A DNA stretch of 64,000 nucleotides from Bacteroidales bacterium UBA4333 (GTDB taxonomy: Bacteria > Bacteroidota > Bacteroidia > Bacteroidales > Paludibacteraceae). The DNA lies in assembly GCA_002394335.1 (NCBI GenBank), contig DGTP01000008.1, forward strand, positions 14,693-78,692, read 5' to 3'. Shown piece by piece: positions 1 through 7,500 of the stretch; position 1 is the stretch's first letter; each line of letters begins with the position of its first letter. Position numbers and translations under genes: made by a program. The notes under the pieces were generated by a model that was given only the letters and a program-made list of their open reading frames with translations, did not search any database and was not told the DNA's origin.

Positions 1-122
1 GCGCGTATCAACCCGTAGTTGATCACCAAGCCGGCTGGTACGCCGTCCAGCACTCCGCCGATGGCTTTCCCGTGAGACTCACCGAAACTGGTAAACCGCC
101 ATTTTGAACCGATTGTATTCAT
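1..122 (-). CDS. aroC: Chorismate synthase, 5' part (cut by window edge)
   Basis: Chorismate synthase makes chorismate from 5-enolpyruvylshikimate-3-phosphate, the last step of the shikimate pathway, in the cytoplasm. Reading the minus strand from the ATG at 122-120 gives about 40 residues. They include FGESHGKAIGGVLDGVPAGL, the FMN/substrate-binding start typical of this family (the conserved GESHG signature), directly at the expected distance from the N-terminus. The rest lies outside the window. It is transcribed away from the decarboxylase gene and has its own promoter at 161-192. The family match is clear from the signature; the gene is only about one tenth visible. Confidence 0.9.
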   Translation of the reverse strand, partial: MNTIGSKWRFTSFGESHGKAIGGVLDGVPAGLVINYGLIR

Positions 123-160
123 TTCGAGGTGCTTAGTGTGTTTGCATGCATTTTGCGCTG

Positions 161-192
161 CAAAATTACACAAAAAAAATGACACTTGCAAA
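161..192 (-). promoter_or_regulatory. Bacteroidota-type promoter for aroC
   Basis: On the minus strand a -33 TTTG (192-189) and a -7 box TAATTTTG (168-161) are 20 bp apart, matching the Bacteroidetes primary sigma-factor consensus. The predicted start leaves a leader of about 35 nt before the aroC ATG. Confidence 0.65.
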
Positions 193-209
193 TAATTTGC
201 GATTTTTTA

Positions 210-241
210 TTTGCATATGTCCGAAAATTGTTGTACCTTTG
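210..241 (+). promoter_or_regulatory. Bacteroidota-type promoter for the decarboxylase gene
   Basis: TTTG at 210-213 and TACCTTTG at 234-241 with a 20-bp spacer. It lies downstream of the first in-frame ATG (146) and 18 bp upstream of the ATG at 260, so it decides the start at 260. Confidence 0.7.
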
Positions 242-259
242 CGTCAGAATTTTGATACT

Positions 260-1468
260 ATGCGTAAATATTTCACATTATCCCTGGCGCTCATAGCAGC
301 CACGATGAGTTTCTCCCAGTCCTCCGGTTTCCGGAAACTGGACGAGTGGACCGAATGCTGGAAAAACGGTCAGCAGACCTATTTCGGCTATCCTGCTAAT
401 CAGCAATCCCCTTTGCATGAGTTTTATGAGTGGTATCTGGCGACCGGCTTGGATGTCATTAACCTCAATAACGCCGGTGACCCGATGACCGATGAGCCGT
501 GGAAGATGTCGTCCCATGCCTTTGAGCGCGATGTCATCGAGTTCTTCGCACCTCTGTACGGCTTTGAAAGAGACAAGGTCTGGGGTATCGTGACCCATAG
601 CGGTACGGACGGCAACAACCATGGTATCTATTTCGGTGCCAACTACCTCTTCAACAAAACCGGCAAGCGGCCTGTGGTCTATGTATCTGACGAGGCGCAC
701 TACTCCAATATGCGTCTGTGCGACCTGCAGAATCTGGAGGTGCGGCTTATCAAAAGCGACAACATGGGACGTATGATCCCGGAGGAGTTGGAGAAAGCGC
801 TCGATACCTCGCGTCCTGCCCTCATGGTCTATGCTATGGGTTCGACTTTCAAAGGGGCGATTGATGATCAGGACGCACTCAACGCCGTGCTCGACCGCCA
901 TCCCGAGGTGCCTGTCTATCGCCATGTGGATGCCGCGCTCTTTGGCGGGTACCTGCCGTTTACGAAATACAAGAATCTGGTGAGCCATGAGAAGATGCGG
1001 TTCGACGCTATCGCTATCAGCGGACATAAGTTCTTCGGCATCGACTCGCCCTCCGGTCTCTTCTTCTGCACCCGTGAGACCTATGACAACCAGAATAACT
1101 TCAATGTCACTTATCTCAACTCCAACATGAAGATGATCAACTGCTCGCGCGATGCGATACAGCCGCTTAAGTTCTGGTGGCTGATCCGGAAGGTGGGCTA
1201 TGACCAATGGTCTGAACAGGCTAATCAGATGATGGAGTGCACCGCTTACCTCAAGCAGCAGCTGGATAAGATAGGGTGGCCATGCTGGAATAATGAGTAT
1301 AGTAATACGGTATTCTTCAAGCGCCCTTCGAAGAAGATTTGCAACGAATATCTGCTGGCACTGGGTTATGACGAGCGTTTTGGCGGTGAACTGGCTCACG
1401 TGGTGGTCATGCAACATGTGACGAAGGAGAAGATAGACAAGTTCGTCTCCGCCCTCGCTGCGGATTAA
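260..1468 (+). CDS. Histidine-decarboxylase-like PLP enzyme with export signal
   Basis: 402-residue group II (PLP-dependent) amino-acid decarboxylase, closest in layout to bacterial PLP-type histidine decarboxylases, which release CO2 from histidine to give histamine. Visible motifs: GTDGNN at 115-120 (phosphate contact), DEAHYS with H147 (ring stacking), HVDAA at 222-226 (Asp to pyridine N) and SGHKFFG with K257 as the Schiff-base lysine. The start at 260 is chosen because a promoter sits at 210-241; the longer frame from 146 would begin upstream of it. Residues 1-20 (MRK, a hydrophobic stretch, then SFSQ) look like a Sec signal peptide, unusual for a PLP decarboxylase. Two tandem terminators follow. 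Substrate is inferred from family resemblance; other aromatic or related amino acids are possible. Confidence 0.85.
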   Translation: MRKYFTLSLALIAATMSFSQSSGFRKLDEWTECWKNGQQTYFGYPANQQSPLHEFYEWYLATGLDVINLNNAGDPMTDEPWKMSSHAFERDVIEFFAPLYGFERDKVWGIVTHSGTDGNNHGIYFGANYLFNKTGKRPVVYVSDEAHYSNMRLCDLQNLEVRLIKSDNMGRMIPEELEKALDTSRPALMVYAMGSTFKGAIDDQDALNAVLDRHPEVPVYRHVDAALFGGYLPFTKYKNLVSHEKMRFDAIAISGHKFFGIDSPSGLFFCTRETYDNQNNFNVTYLNSNMKMINCSRDAIQPLKFWWLIRKVGYDQWSEQANQMMECTAYLKQQLDKIGWPCWNNEYSNTVFFKRPSKKICNEYLLALGYDERFGGELAHVVVMQHVTKEKIDKFVSALAAD

Positions 1469-1512
1469 TAGGCTTTAGTGCGGCTGATGACTAATCCTTT
1501 GTTTTGAACCTT

Positions 1513-1617
1513 CTACGCGTCCTGACGGGCGCGTTTTTTGTGTCACACCCCTGAAAGTCTCATTTCTGCTTTCAGGGGTGTTCTTTAGTGAGCTGCTTTG
1601 ATGCTCTTTGGCAACAA
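1513..1617 (+). repeat. 105-bp double-hairpin repeat, copy 1 (tandem terminators)
   Basis: Contains two terminators. Hairpin 1 is 1515-1534 (arms ACGCG/CGCGT plus CC/GG) followed by six T. Hairpin 2 is 1546-1580 with a perfect 12-bp stem CACCCCTGAAAG/CTTTCAGGGGTG followed by TTCTTT. About 37 bp after the second hairpin are also shared with the copy at 2548-2652. The pair flanks the MntA/HepT genes. It probably also terminates the decarboxylase transcript. Confidence 0.8.
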
Positions 1618-1718
1618 TTGACCCTGCTTTGTGTTATTGGTTTGGTCCCCATTCGGTGGCATTTTTGCCTAAAAACGTTGCAAAATATGTACATTTTGCC
1701 ATTTTATGATAATTATTT

Positions 1719-1749
1719 TTTGGCAATTGGAATATTTTTTGTATCTTTG
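1719..1749 (+). promoter_or_regulatory. Promoter for mntA-hepT
   Basis: TTTG at 1719-1722 and TATCTTTG at 1742-1749, 19-bp spacing. It gives a very short leader to the ATG at 1763 or a somewhat longer one to the ATG at 1775. Confidence 0.65.
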
Positions 1750-1762
1750 CACCCGAAATTGA

Positions 1763-2083
1763 ATGCTATCTGATATGCCAAGTGCTGAAATCCAAAAGAT
1801 GATTCCTCGGATACAAGAGTTTCTTGCTACGCAGCCTGTTGAGCGAGCCTATTTGTTCGGCTCCTGTTCGCGTGGCGAAGAGACTCCTGATAGTGATGTC
1901 GATTTGCTCGTCCGATATACGGATAGTGATAGTTTGTCGCTGATGGACATCAGTCGGATGATGGTTAATCTTAGCAAACAAATACATCGTCAGGTGGATT
2001 TGGTGGAAGAAGATTGCTTGGCTCCCTTTGCTTTGCAGAGTGTTAACAATGATAAGATTATGATTTATGAGAGAGCGAATTAG
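1763..2083 (+). CDS. mntA: MNT-domain nucleotidyltransferase antitoxin
   Basis: 106-residue minimal nucleotidyltransferase. It has the family signature GS-x10-DxD exactly: G33-S34, ten residues, then D45-V-D47, which binds the Mg-nucleotide. In characterised MntA/HepT (type VII toxin-antitoxin) systems this enzyme transfers AMP groups to a tyrosine of the HEPN toxin and so silences it. It overlaps the following hepT gene by 17 nt, the usual layout. ATG at 1763 gives the full frame; the ATG at 1775 is equally possible because the promoter ends at 1749. Confident as a family; activity on the partner is inferred from the intact partner motif. Confidence 0.85.
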   Translation: MLSDMPSAEIQKMIPRIQEFLATQPVERAYLFGSCSRGEETPDSDVDLLVRYTDSDSLSLMDISRMMVNLSKQIHRQVDLVEEDCLAPFALQSVNNDKIMIYERAN

Positions 2084-2429
2084 AGATAAAGAGCGGTTAA
2101 CTCATATGCTTACTGCTATAGATAATTTGATTGATGGTAGTCAGCGTTATACTATAGAACAAGCTGAAAAGGATTCAATCATTTTTTATGGTTTTGTCAA
2201 ACAAGTTGAGATTATTGGAGAGGCGACTTATAAGTTGACCCAAGAATTTCGCGATGCGCATCCTGATACCGAGTGGGAAGTGATTGAAAAAATGCGCCAT
2301 GTTTTAGTTCATGGTTATTATCTGATTACGCCGCATAAAGTTTGGAGAGTTATTAACAAAGACCTGCCTGCTCTTCGCCCCCAGATAGTTAAATATATAG
2401 CGGAGGAAGAGTCTGAATCATTTGAATAA
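2067..2429 (+). CDS. hepT: HEPN-domain (HepT/DUF86) toxin, probable RNase
   Basis: 120-residue all-helical HEPN protein. It shows the RX4HXY ribonuclease and AMPylation motif as R77-x4-H82-G-Y84. The N-terminus (MRERIRDKERL) is the usual start of Bacteroidota HepT proteins. In studied systems it cleaves RNA and is neutralised when the motif tyrosine is AMPylated by MntA; all residues needed for this are present. It overlaps mntA and shares its promoter at 1719-1749. The second 105-bp double-hairpin repeat lies downstream. The toxin role is family knowledge; target RNA is unknown. Confidence 0.85.
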   Translation: MRERIRDKERLTHMLTAIDNLIDGSQRYTIEQAEKDSIIFYGFVKQVEIIGEATYKLTQEFRDAHPDTEWEVIEKMRHVLVHGYYLITPHKVWRVINKDLPALRPQIVKYIAEEESESFE

Positions 2430-2547
2430 TGGGGACTTCTAAAAATTGCTTTATGGTGATTTAGAGGTTTGTCTTGAGTAGATTGTTGGCTTTTTTGATT
2501 TAGCGCCGGATGCCTGATTGCTTGTTAGTCCACTTGCATCCAAAGTC

Positions 2548-2652
2548 CTACGCGTCCTGACGGGCGCGTTTTTTTTATCACACCCCTGAGAGTATCATCA
2601 CTGCTTTCAGGGGTGTTCTTTATTGAGCTGCTTTGATGCCCTTTGGCAACAA
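2548..2652 (+). repeat. 105-bp double-hairpin repeat, copy 2
   Basis: Near copy of 1513-1617. Hairpin 1 is 2550-2569 followed by eight T. Hairpin 2 has arms 2581-2592 and 2604-2615; its one stem change (A-T to G-T) keeps pairing, so the structure appears to be maintained. The 103 bp between hepT and this copy (2445-2547) show no feature I recognise. Confidence 0.8.
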
Positions 2653-2665
2653 AATCAACTTTTTA

Positions 2666-2697
2666 TTTGCATAATTCAAAAATTAGTATTATCTTTG
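2666..2697 (+). promoter_or_regulatory. Promoter upstream of small ORF and yhcG-like gene
   Basis: TTTG at 2666-2669 and TATCTTTG at 2690-2697, 20-bp spacing. It drives the small frame at 2723 and most likely the nuclease gene at 2926, since no other promoter is seen between them. Confidence 0.65.
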
Positions 2698-2722
2698 CAG
2701 CGGAAAGTTGCAAAGAATTGGT

Positions 2723-2851
2723 ATGAGCAAGTACGAAATCCCATTTCTGACCAGTGCAATACAGGCATTTGCACGAAGGTTTGCCATGACACGGCAAGCC
2801 GCTTTCCACTATCTGCAAGCGCACAAAGCCCTGTGTATTTGTATGAGATGA
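2723..2851 (+). CDS. Small protein, DUF3791-like N-terminus, probably shortened
   Basis: A 42-residue frame starting 26 bp after a good promoter. The sequence (MSKYEIPFLTSAIQAFARRF, then a short helix with HYLQAHKAL) resembles the first half of small DUF3791-type proteins that sit next to toxin or DUF-type partners in Bacteroidota. The second half of that family is absent: the frame runs into two adjacent stops, so it may be a remnant after a frameshift. It precedes the PDDEXK nuclease gene by 74 bp. Family assignment is from memory of the pattern and is weak; reality of the frame is supported mainly by the promoter. Confidence 0.4.
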   Translation: MSKYEIPFLTSAIQAFARRFAMTRQAAFHYLQAHKALCICMR

Positions 2852-2925
2852 TGAATGCAGCAACGGCATAAATAGCAGAGTATGCATTATTTAGTAAAGG
2901 GCATATCGGGAATTAATTAACTCAT

Positions 2926-4068
2926 ATGACAGAACCGGTTATTACAAATCAGAATGAGGAACTGACGAATGCCGTTCAGGTAATCAAGGACGCCATTCTA
3001 CAAAGTCAACAACGTGCGTTAAAAGCGATTAACCAAGAGCAGTTGGCGCTCTATTATGGTATCGGTCGGTATATTTCCGTCAACACGCGCAAGAAGAACT
3101 GGGGCAAAGGATTTATCGAGTCTGTCAGCGAACAACTGCGTAAGGAACTACCCGGATTACGCGGTTTCTCAGCTCCGAGTATGCGTAAAATGCGTACTTT
3201 TTATGAAGAATGGATGATGCTTTCCGACAATTCGTTCGTTGAAACGAACAAAATAGAACTGCCGGAAGAAAATTCGTTCGTTGGAACGAACAAATTACCC
3301 AAAGTTCATTTTTCGATAGATGCAAATTTTCCCATTGCAGCCTTTATGAGTATCGGTTTCAGTCATCATTATGCCATTGTCAGCAAGGTGAAGGACATCG
3401 AGCAACGCAAGTTCTACATACAATTTGCTGCAGATACTAAGGCAAAAGTGGAAGATTTAGAACAGTTGATAGATGAGGACCTCTATCACCACCAAGGGGA
3501 ACTGCCGAATAATTTCAAAAAAACTATTCCGAGTCATCTGCAAGCATACCGCGCAATCACGATGTTTAAGGATGATTACCTGCTGGATTTTATCAATACG
3601 GAAGAATTGTTCGTGCGTGACAAAGATCGCGATGAGAAAGTGATAGAGCAAGGCATCATCAATAATGTCAAGAATTTCATCATGACATTTGGCAAGGACT
3701 TTACGTTTGTGGGAAACCAATATCATCTGGAGAAGTTTGGTGTAGAGGAGTTTCCTGATTTGTTGTTCTTCAATCGTGAGTTGGCATGTCTGGTGTGCGT
3801 AGAGCTCAAAGATGGTCCTTTCAAAACTGCCTATCTTGGGCAGTTGGCAGGGTATCTGCGTATTTTGGATGATGAGGTGCGCAAACCGAACGAAAATCCG
3901 TCTATAGGTATCATCCTATGCAAGAGCGCCAATAAGAAGTACGTTGAGTACGTCATTCAGGACTATGATCGTCCGATGGGTGTAGCTACGTACAAAACCT
4001 CTGCTGATATGGACGCCAGACTGAAAAAACTCTTGCCTCCTGTTGAGGATTTGGAGAGATTGATATAA
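2926..4068 (+). CDS. YhcG/DUF1016 family PDDEXK nuclease
   Basis: 380 residues with the two parts of this family: a helical N-terminal region (about 10-190, with YYGIGRYIS near residue 44) and a C-terminal restriction-endonuclease-like core. The PD-(D/E)xK residues are visible as FPD with D278 and ELK with E293 and K295. Such proteins are linked to mobile DNA and restriction-type genes; exact substrate is unknown. Residues about 100-125 carry a short duplicated segment (NSFVETNK and NSFVGTNK). At the DNA level each copy contains the inverted repeat GTTCGTT/AACGAAC (around 3232-3251 and 3274-3293), so a small palindromic repeat has been duplicated in-frame. Follows the MntA/HepT pair, suggesting a small defence or stability island. 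Confidence 0.8.
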   Translation: MTEPVITNQNEELTNAVQVIKDAILQSQQRALKAINQEQLALYYGIGRYISVNTRKKNWGKGFIESVSEQLRKELPGLRGFSAPSMRKMRTFYEEWMMLSDNSFVETNKIELPEENSFVGTNKLPKVHFSIDANFPIAAFMSIGFSHHYAIVSKVKDIEQRKFYIQFAADTKAKVEDLEQLIDEDLYHHQGELPNNFKKTIPSHLQAYRAITMFKDDYLLDFINTEELFVRDKDRDEKVIEQGIINNVKNFIMTFGKDFTFVGNQYHLEKFGVEEFPDLLFFNRELACLVCVELKDGPFKTAYLGQLAGYLRILDDEVRKPNENPSIGIILCKSANKKYVEYVIQDYDRPMGVATYKTSADMDARLKKLLPPVEDLERLI

Positions 4069-4161
4069 AGAACCGTTACATACGAATAAAATAAACAATA
4101 TTCCTCTTCGAGCGGTGCTTCCAAGCGCGATGAGAAAGGATAACACAGGATAATACTCTCC

Positions 4162-4212
4162 GTCCGCTTGGCGGCAATCCGAAAATCTGCATCCCGAGTG
4201 CGGATTTTTTTG
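4162..4212 (+). terminator. Rho-independent terminator after the nuclease gene
   Basis: AAAATC-T-GCA pairs with TGC-G-GATTTT across a short loop and is followed by a T tract. Together with the next promoter it separates the nuclease gene from the caspase operon. Confidence 0.55.
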
Positions 4213-4253
4213 TATGCACCGGAAAACAATTTTTGTGAAAAATGGCACTTTTA

Positions 4254-4285
4254 TTTGTGAGTGTCATTTATTTTTTGTAATTTTG
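4254..4285 (+). promoter_or_regulatory. Promoter of the caspase/transglutaminase operon
   Basis: TTTG at 4254-4257 and TAATTTTG at 4278-4285 with a 20-bp spacer, 25 bp before the first ATG. I see no other good TAnnTTTG box inside the operon up to 12442. Confidence 0.7.
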
Positions 4286-4310
4286 CACCCGAAAACCACG
4301 CTGGAGGGAA

Positions 4311-4523
4311 ATGTCTCTTGTTATCTACAAAGCACTGAAAAATGACAATATAAATGCAGAACGGGAAAAATTAGAAAAGCAACATCAGTGGGATGTAGAG
4401 GCAGATAATAATAGACGATATTACAAATATCAAGATCAGTTGCTGGAACTGAAAGGGGAGAAAGCAAGTAAGATACTATTATTGGAAAACCTGACAACAG
4501 AAATAAAAGAAAGACTTTTATAA
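4311..4523 (+). CDS. Small charged coiled-coil-like protein, unknown
   Basis: 70 residues, rich in Lys, Glu, Asn and Leu, with heptad-like spacing between about residues 12 and 68. No signal peptide, membrane segment or recognised motif. It is the first gene of the operon, 26 bp after the promoter, and unusually for this group has a clear Shine-Dalgarno-like GGAGGG 5 bp before the ATG. The next gene (LRR-caspase) starts 19 bp after its stop, so the two are almost surely co-transcribed. Function not recognised; a cytoplasmic adaptor or leader-type protein is possible but not shown. Confidence 0.55.
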   Translation: MSLVIYKALKNDNINAEREKLEKQHQWDVEADNNRRYYKYQDQLLELKGEKASKILLLENLTTEIKERLL

Positions 4524-4542
4524 CATTCAAATACTCTCGAAT

Positions 4543-7500
4543 ATGAAAAGGAAAATATTAGCCATATTGTTTATATTCGCTACATGCGTACTTCCCGCAT
4601 TTGCTATAGAAAAGGTAAAGATCGGGGATTTGTACTATGACTTAAATCCGGATGATAGGACAGCTGAAGTTACTTCGCAGAATAATTCTTATCCTCATTG
4701 GACTACAAATATTACAACTGCCAATATCCCAGCATCAATAGAATATAACTCAACCACTTATCGCGTTACCAGCATTGGAAGTTGGGCTTTCGCATATAGA
4801 GGTTTGACCTCAGTGACGATTCCTAATAGCGTTACAAGCATTGGATGGGGTGCTTTCAGATATTGCAGCAGCTTGACTTCTGTGACGATTCCGAATAGTG
4901 TCACCAGCATTGAACAGGATGCTTTCATTGGTTGCACTGGTTTGACCTCAATTTCTGTTGCTTCCGGGAATAGCAAATATAGTTCTTCGAATGGCGTGTT
5001 GTTTAACTATAGTAAGACTACACTGATACAATATCCTGGAGGAAAATCAGGCTCCTACTCAATTCCCAATAGTGTCACCAGCATTGGAAGTGAGGCTTTC
5101 TATAAGTGCACAGGTTTGACCTCTGTGACGATTCCTAATAGCGTCACAAGCATTGGATGGAATGCTTTCAGTGGTTGCAGCAGTTTGACCTCTATAGAAA
5201 TTCCCAATAGCGTCACAAGCATTGGACGCTATGCCTTCAGGAATTGCACTGGTTTGACCTCTGTCACGATTCCCAATAGCGTTACAAGCATTGAAGGTGA
5301 GGCTTTTGAAGGTTGCGTCGGTTTGACCTCTGTGACGATTCCAAATAGTGTCACCAGCATTGAAGAGCATGCTTTTGAAGGTTGCAGCGGTTTGACCTCA
5401 ATTTCTGTTGCTTCCGGGAATAGCAAATATAGTTCTTCGAATGGCGTGTTGTTTAATTATAGCAAGACTACACTGATACAATATCCTGGAGGAAAGTCTG
5501 GCTCCTACTCAATCCCCAATAGTGTAACAAGCATTGGAGGTGATGCTTTCTATAAGTGCACAGGTTTGACCTCTATAGAAATTCCCAATAGCGTCACAAG
5601 CATTGGATACGCTGCTTTCAGTGGTTGCAGCAGTTTGACCTCTGTGATGATTCCTAATAGTGTCACCAGCATTGGAGATTTTGCTTTCGAATATTGCAGC
5701 GGTTTGACCTCTGTGACAATTCCCAATAGTGTCACAAGTATTGGAGATCGGGCTTTCTGGGAATGCAGCAGTTTGACCTCTGTGACAATTCCCAATAGCG
5801 TCACAAGCATTGGACGCGATGCTTTCAGGAATTGCACTGGTTTGACCTCTGTGACAATTCCCAATAGCGTCACAAGTATTGGACGCGATGCTTTCAGGAA
5901 TTGCACTGGTTTGACCTCAATTTCTGTTGCTTCCGGGAATAGCAAATATAGTTCTTCGAATGGCGTGTTGTTTAACTATAGCAAGACTACACTGATACAA
6001 TATCCTGGAGGAAAATCAGGCTCCTACTCAATTCCCAATAGTGTCACCAGCATTGAAGATTATGCTTTTGAAGGTTGCAGCGGTTTGACCTCAATTTCTG
6101 TTGCTTCCGGGAATAGCAAATATAGTTCTTCGAATGGCGTGTTGTTTAATTATAGCAAGACTACACTGATACAATATCCTGGAGGAAAGTCTGGCTCCTA
6201 CTCAATTCCCAATAGTGTCACCAGCATTGAAAGTGAGGCTTTCTATAAGTGCACAGGTTTGACCTCTATAGAAATTCCCAATAGCGTCACAAGCATTGGA
6301 AGGGGTGCTTTCGATGGTTGCGACGGTTTGACATCAGTGACAATTCCCAATAGCGTCACCAGTATTGGAGAGGGAACCTTTGATTCCTGTAACAAATTAA
6401 TCTCTATTACTGTTGCGTCTGGAAATAGTTATTATAGTTCCTCGAATGGCGTGTTGTTTAATTATAATAAGACTACACTTATACAATATCCTGCCGGAAA
6501 ATCAGGTTCCTACTCAATTCCCAATAGCGTCACAAGCATTGGATGGGGTGCTTTCAGAGAATGCTGTAGTTTGACCTCTGTCACGATTCCCAATAGCGTT
6601 ACAAGCATTGAAGGAGATGCTTTTTGGTACTGTAGAAATCTTAAAGAAATACGTTATCCCCAAGGTCTTGATTTATCTCAAGCGGAAATCCCTTCAACTA
6701 CCAAACTGATTGCAAAAGATAAAAATATCATGTATTTCAGTGAATATGCAAAGCCAATTGTAGAAAAAGCAATCAACGAATGGCAAGTTAAAGGAGAATT
6801 TGAGAAAATAGCAGATTGGCAAAAGCGAGTTAATGAAGTAACACGTAATACTAAAATCAGAGAATTAACTAAACAATGTGAGACGAACTATCTTCATAAA
6901 TATTCTAATTCTCTAAAACTTAATGTGAGTTTGGGTGGTCAATATGATGCTGAGAATGAAGTGTTTCTTCTTTCTGAATCACAATTTGGCAATATATTAG
7001 TCGCAGTGCCAATAGACGAAGCTCGCGCATTCAAAGAAAACTGGTCATCTGCAAAATTCGCGCCGAAGTATTTCATTGAAAATGATCAATTGGCACTTGC
7101 ATCACTAGATATATTCTTTCCATCATTAAATAAGCACTACACTTACTCCAATCTATCATCTTTGACGTATGAATTAGCACAAGTCAATTATAATTTTGAT
7201 CCAATCGAAATAGATATTGCAGGTGGTTCTAACTATAAAGGTCAACAAACAATTCAAAAGCGTGAAATCAATATTGGAAAATCAGAAGTAGATTTAAATA
7301 TTCCTACATCCAATATTAAGAATAACAATACAATTGTCTTAATCATTGCCAATGAGAACTACCATTCCATGCCGCAAGTACCCTATGCCATTAATGATGG
7401 CAACATATTTAAAGAGTATTGTCTTAAAACATTAGGAATCCCTGAAGAAAACATCCTCTATCAATCCAATGCCACATTAAACGGTATCCGTCAAAAGATA

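Noticed and set aside
146..259. Earlier ATG for the decarboxylase
   Set aside because: A promoter with good spacing lies at 210-241, downstream of it, and the signal peptide begins at 260.
278..1417. Long minus-strand frame opposite the decarboxylase
   Set aside because: Its protein is a His/Arg/Leu-rich mirror of the real gene with no family pattern; the plus-strand gene has all PLP motifs.
1588..1640. Shared peptide SCFDALWQQ encoded after both 105-bp repeats (also at 2623)
   Set aside because: No ATG or promoter, frames diverge at once; it is part of the DNA repeat, not a protein family.
4758..5945. Minus-strand frames across the LRR cassettes
   Set aside because: Repeats create open frames on the opposite strand; the plus-strand LRR pattern explains the region.
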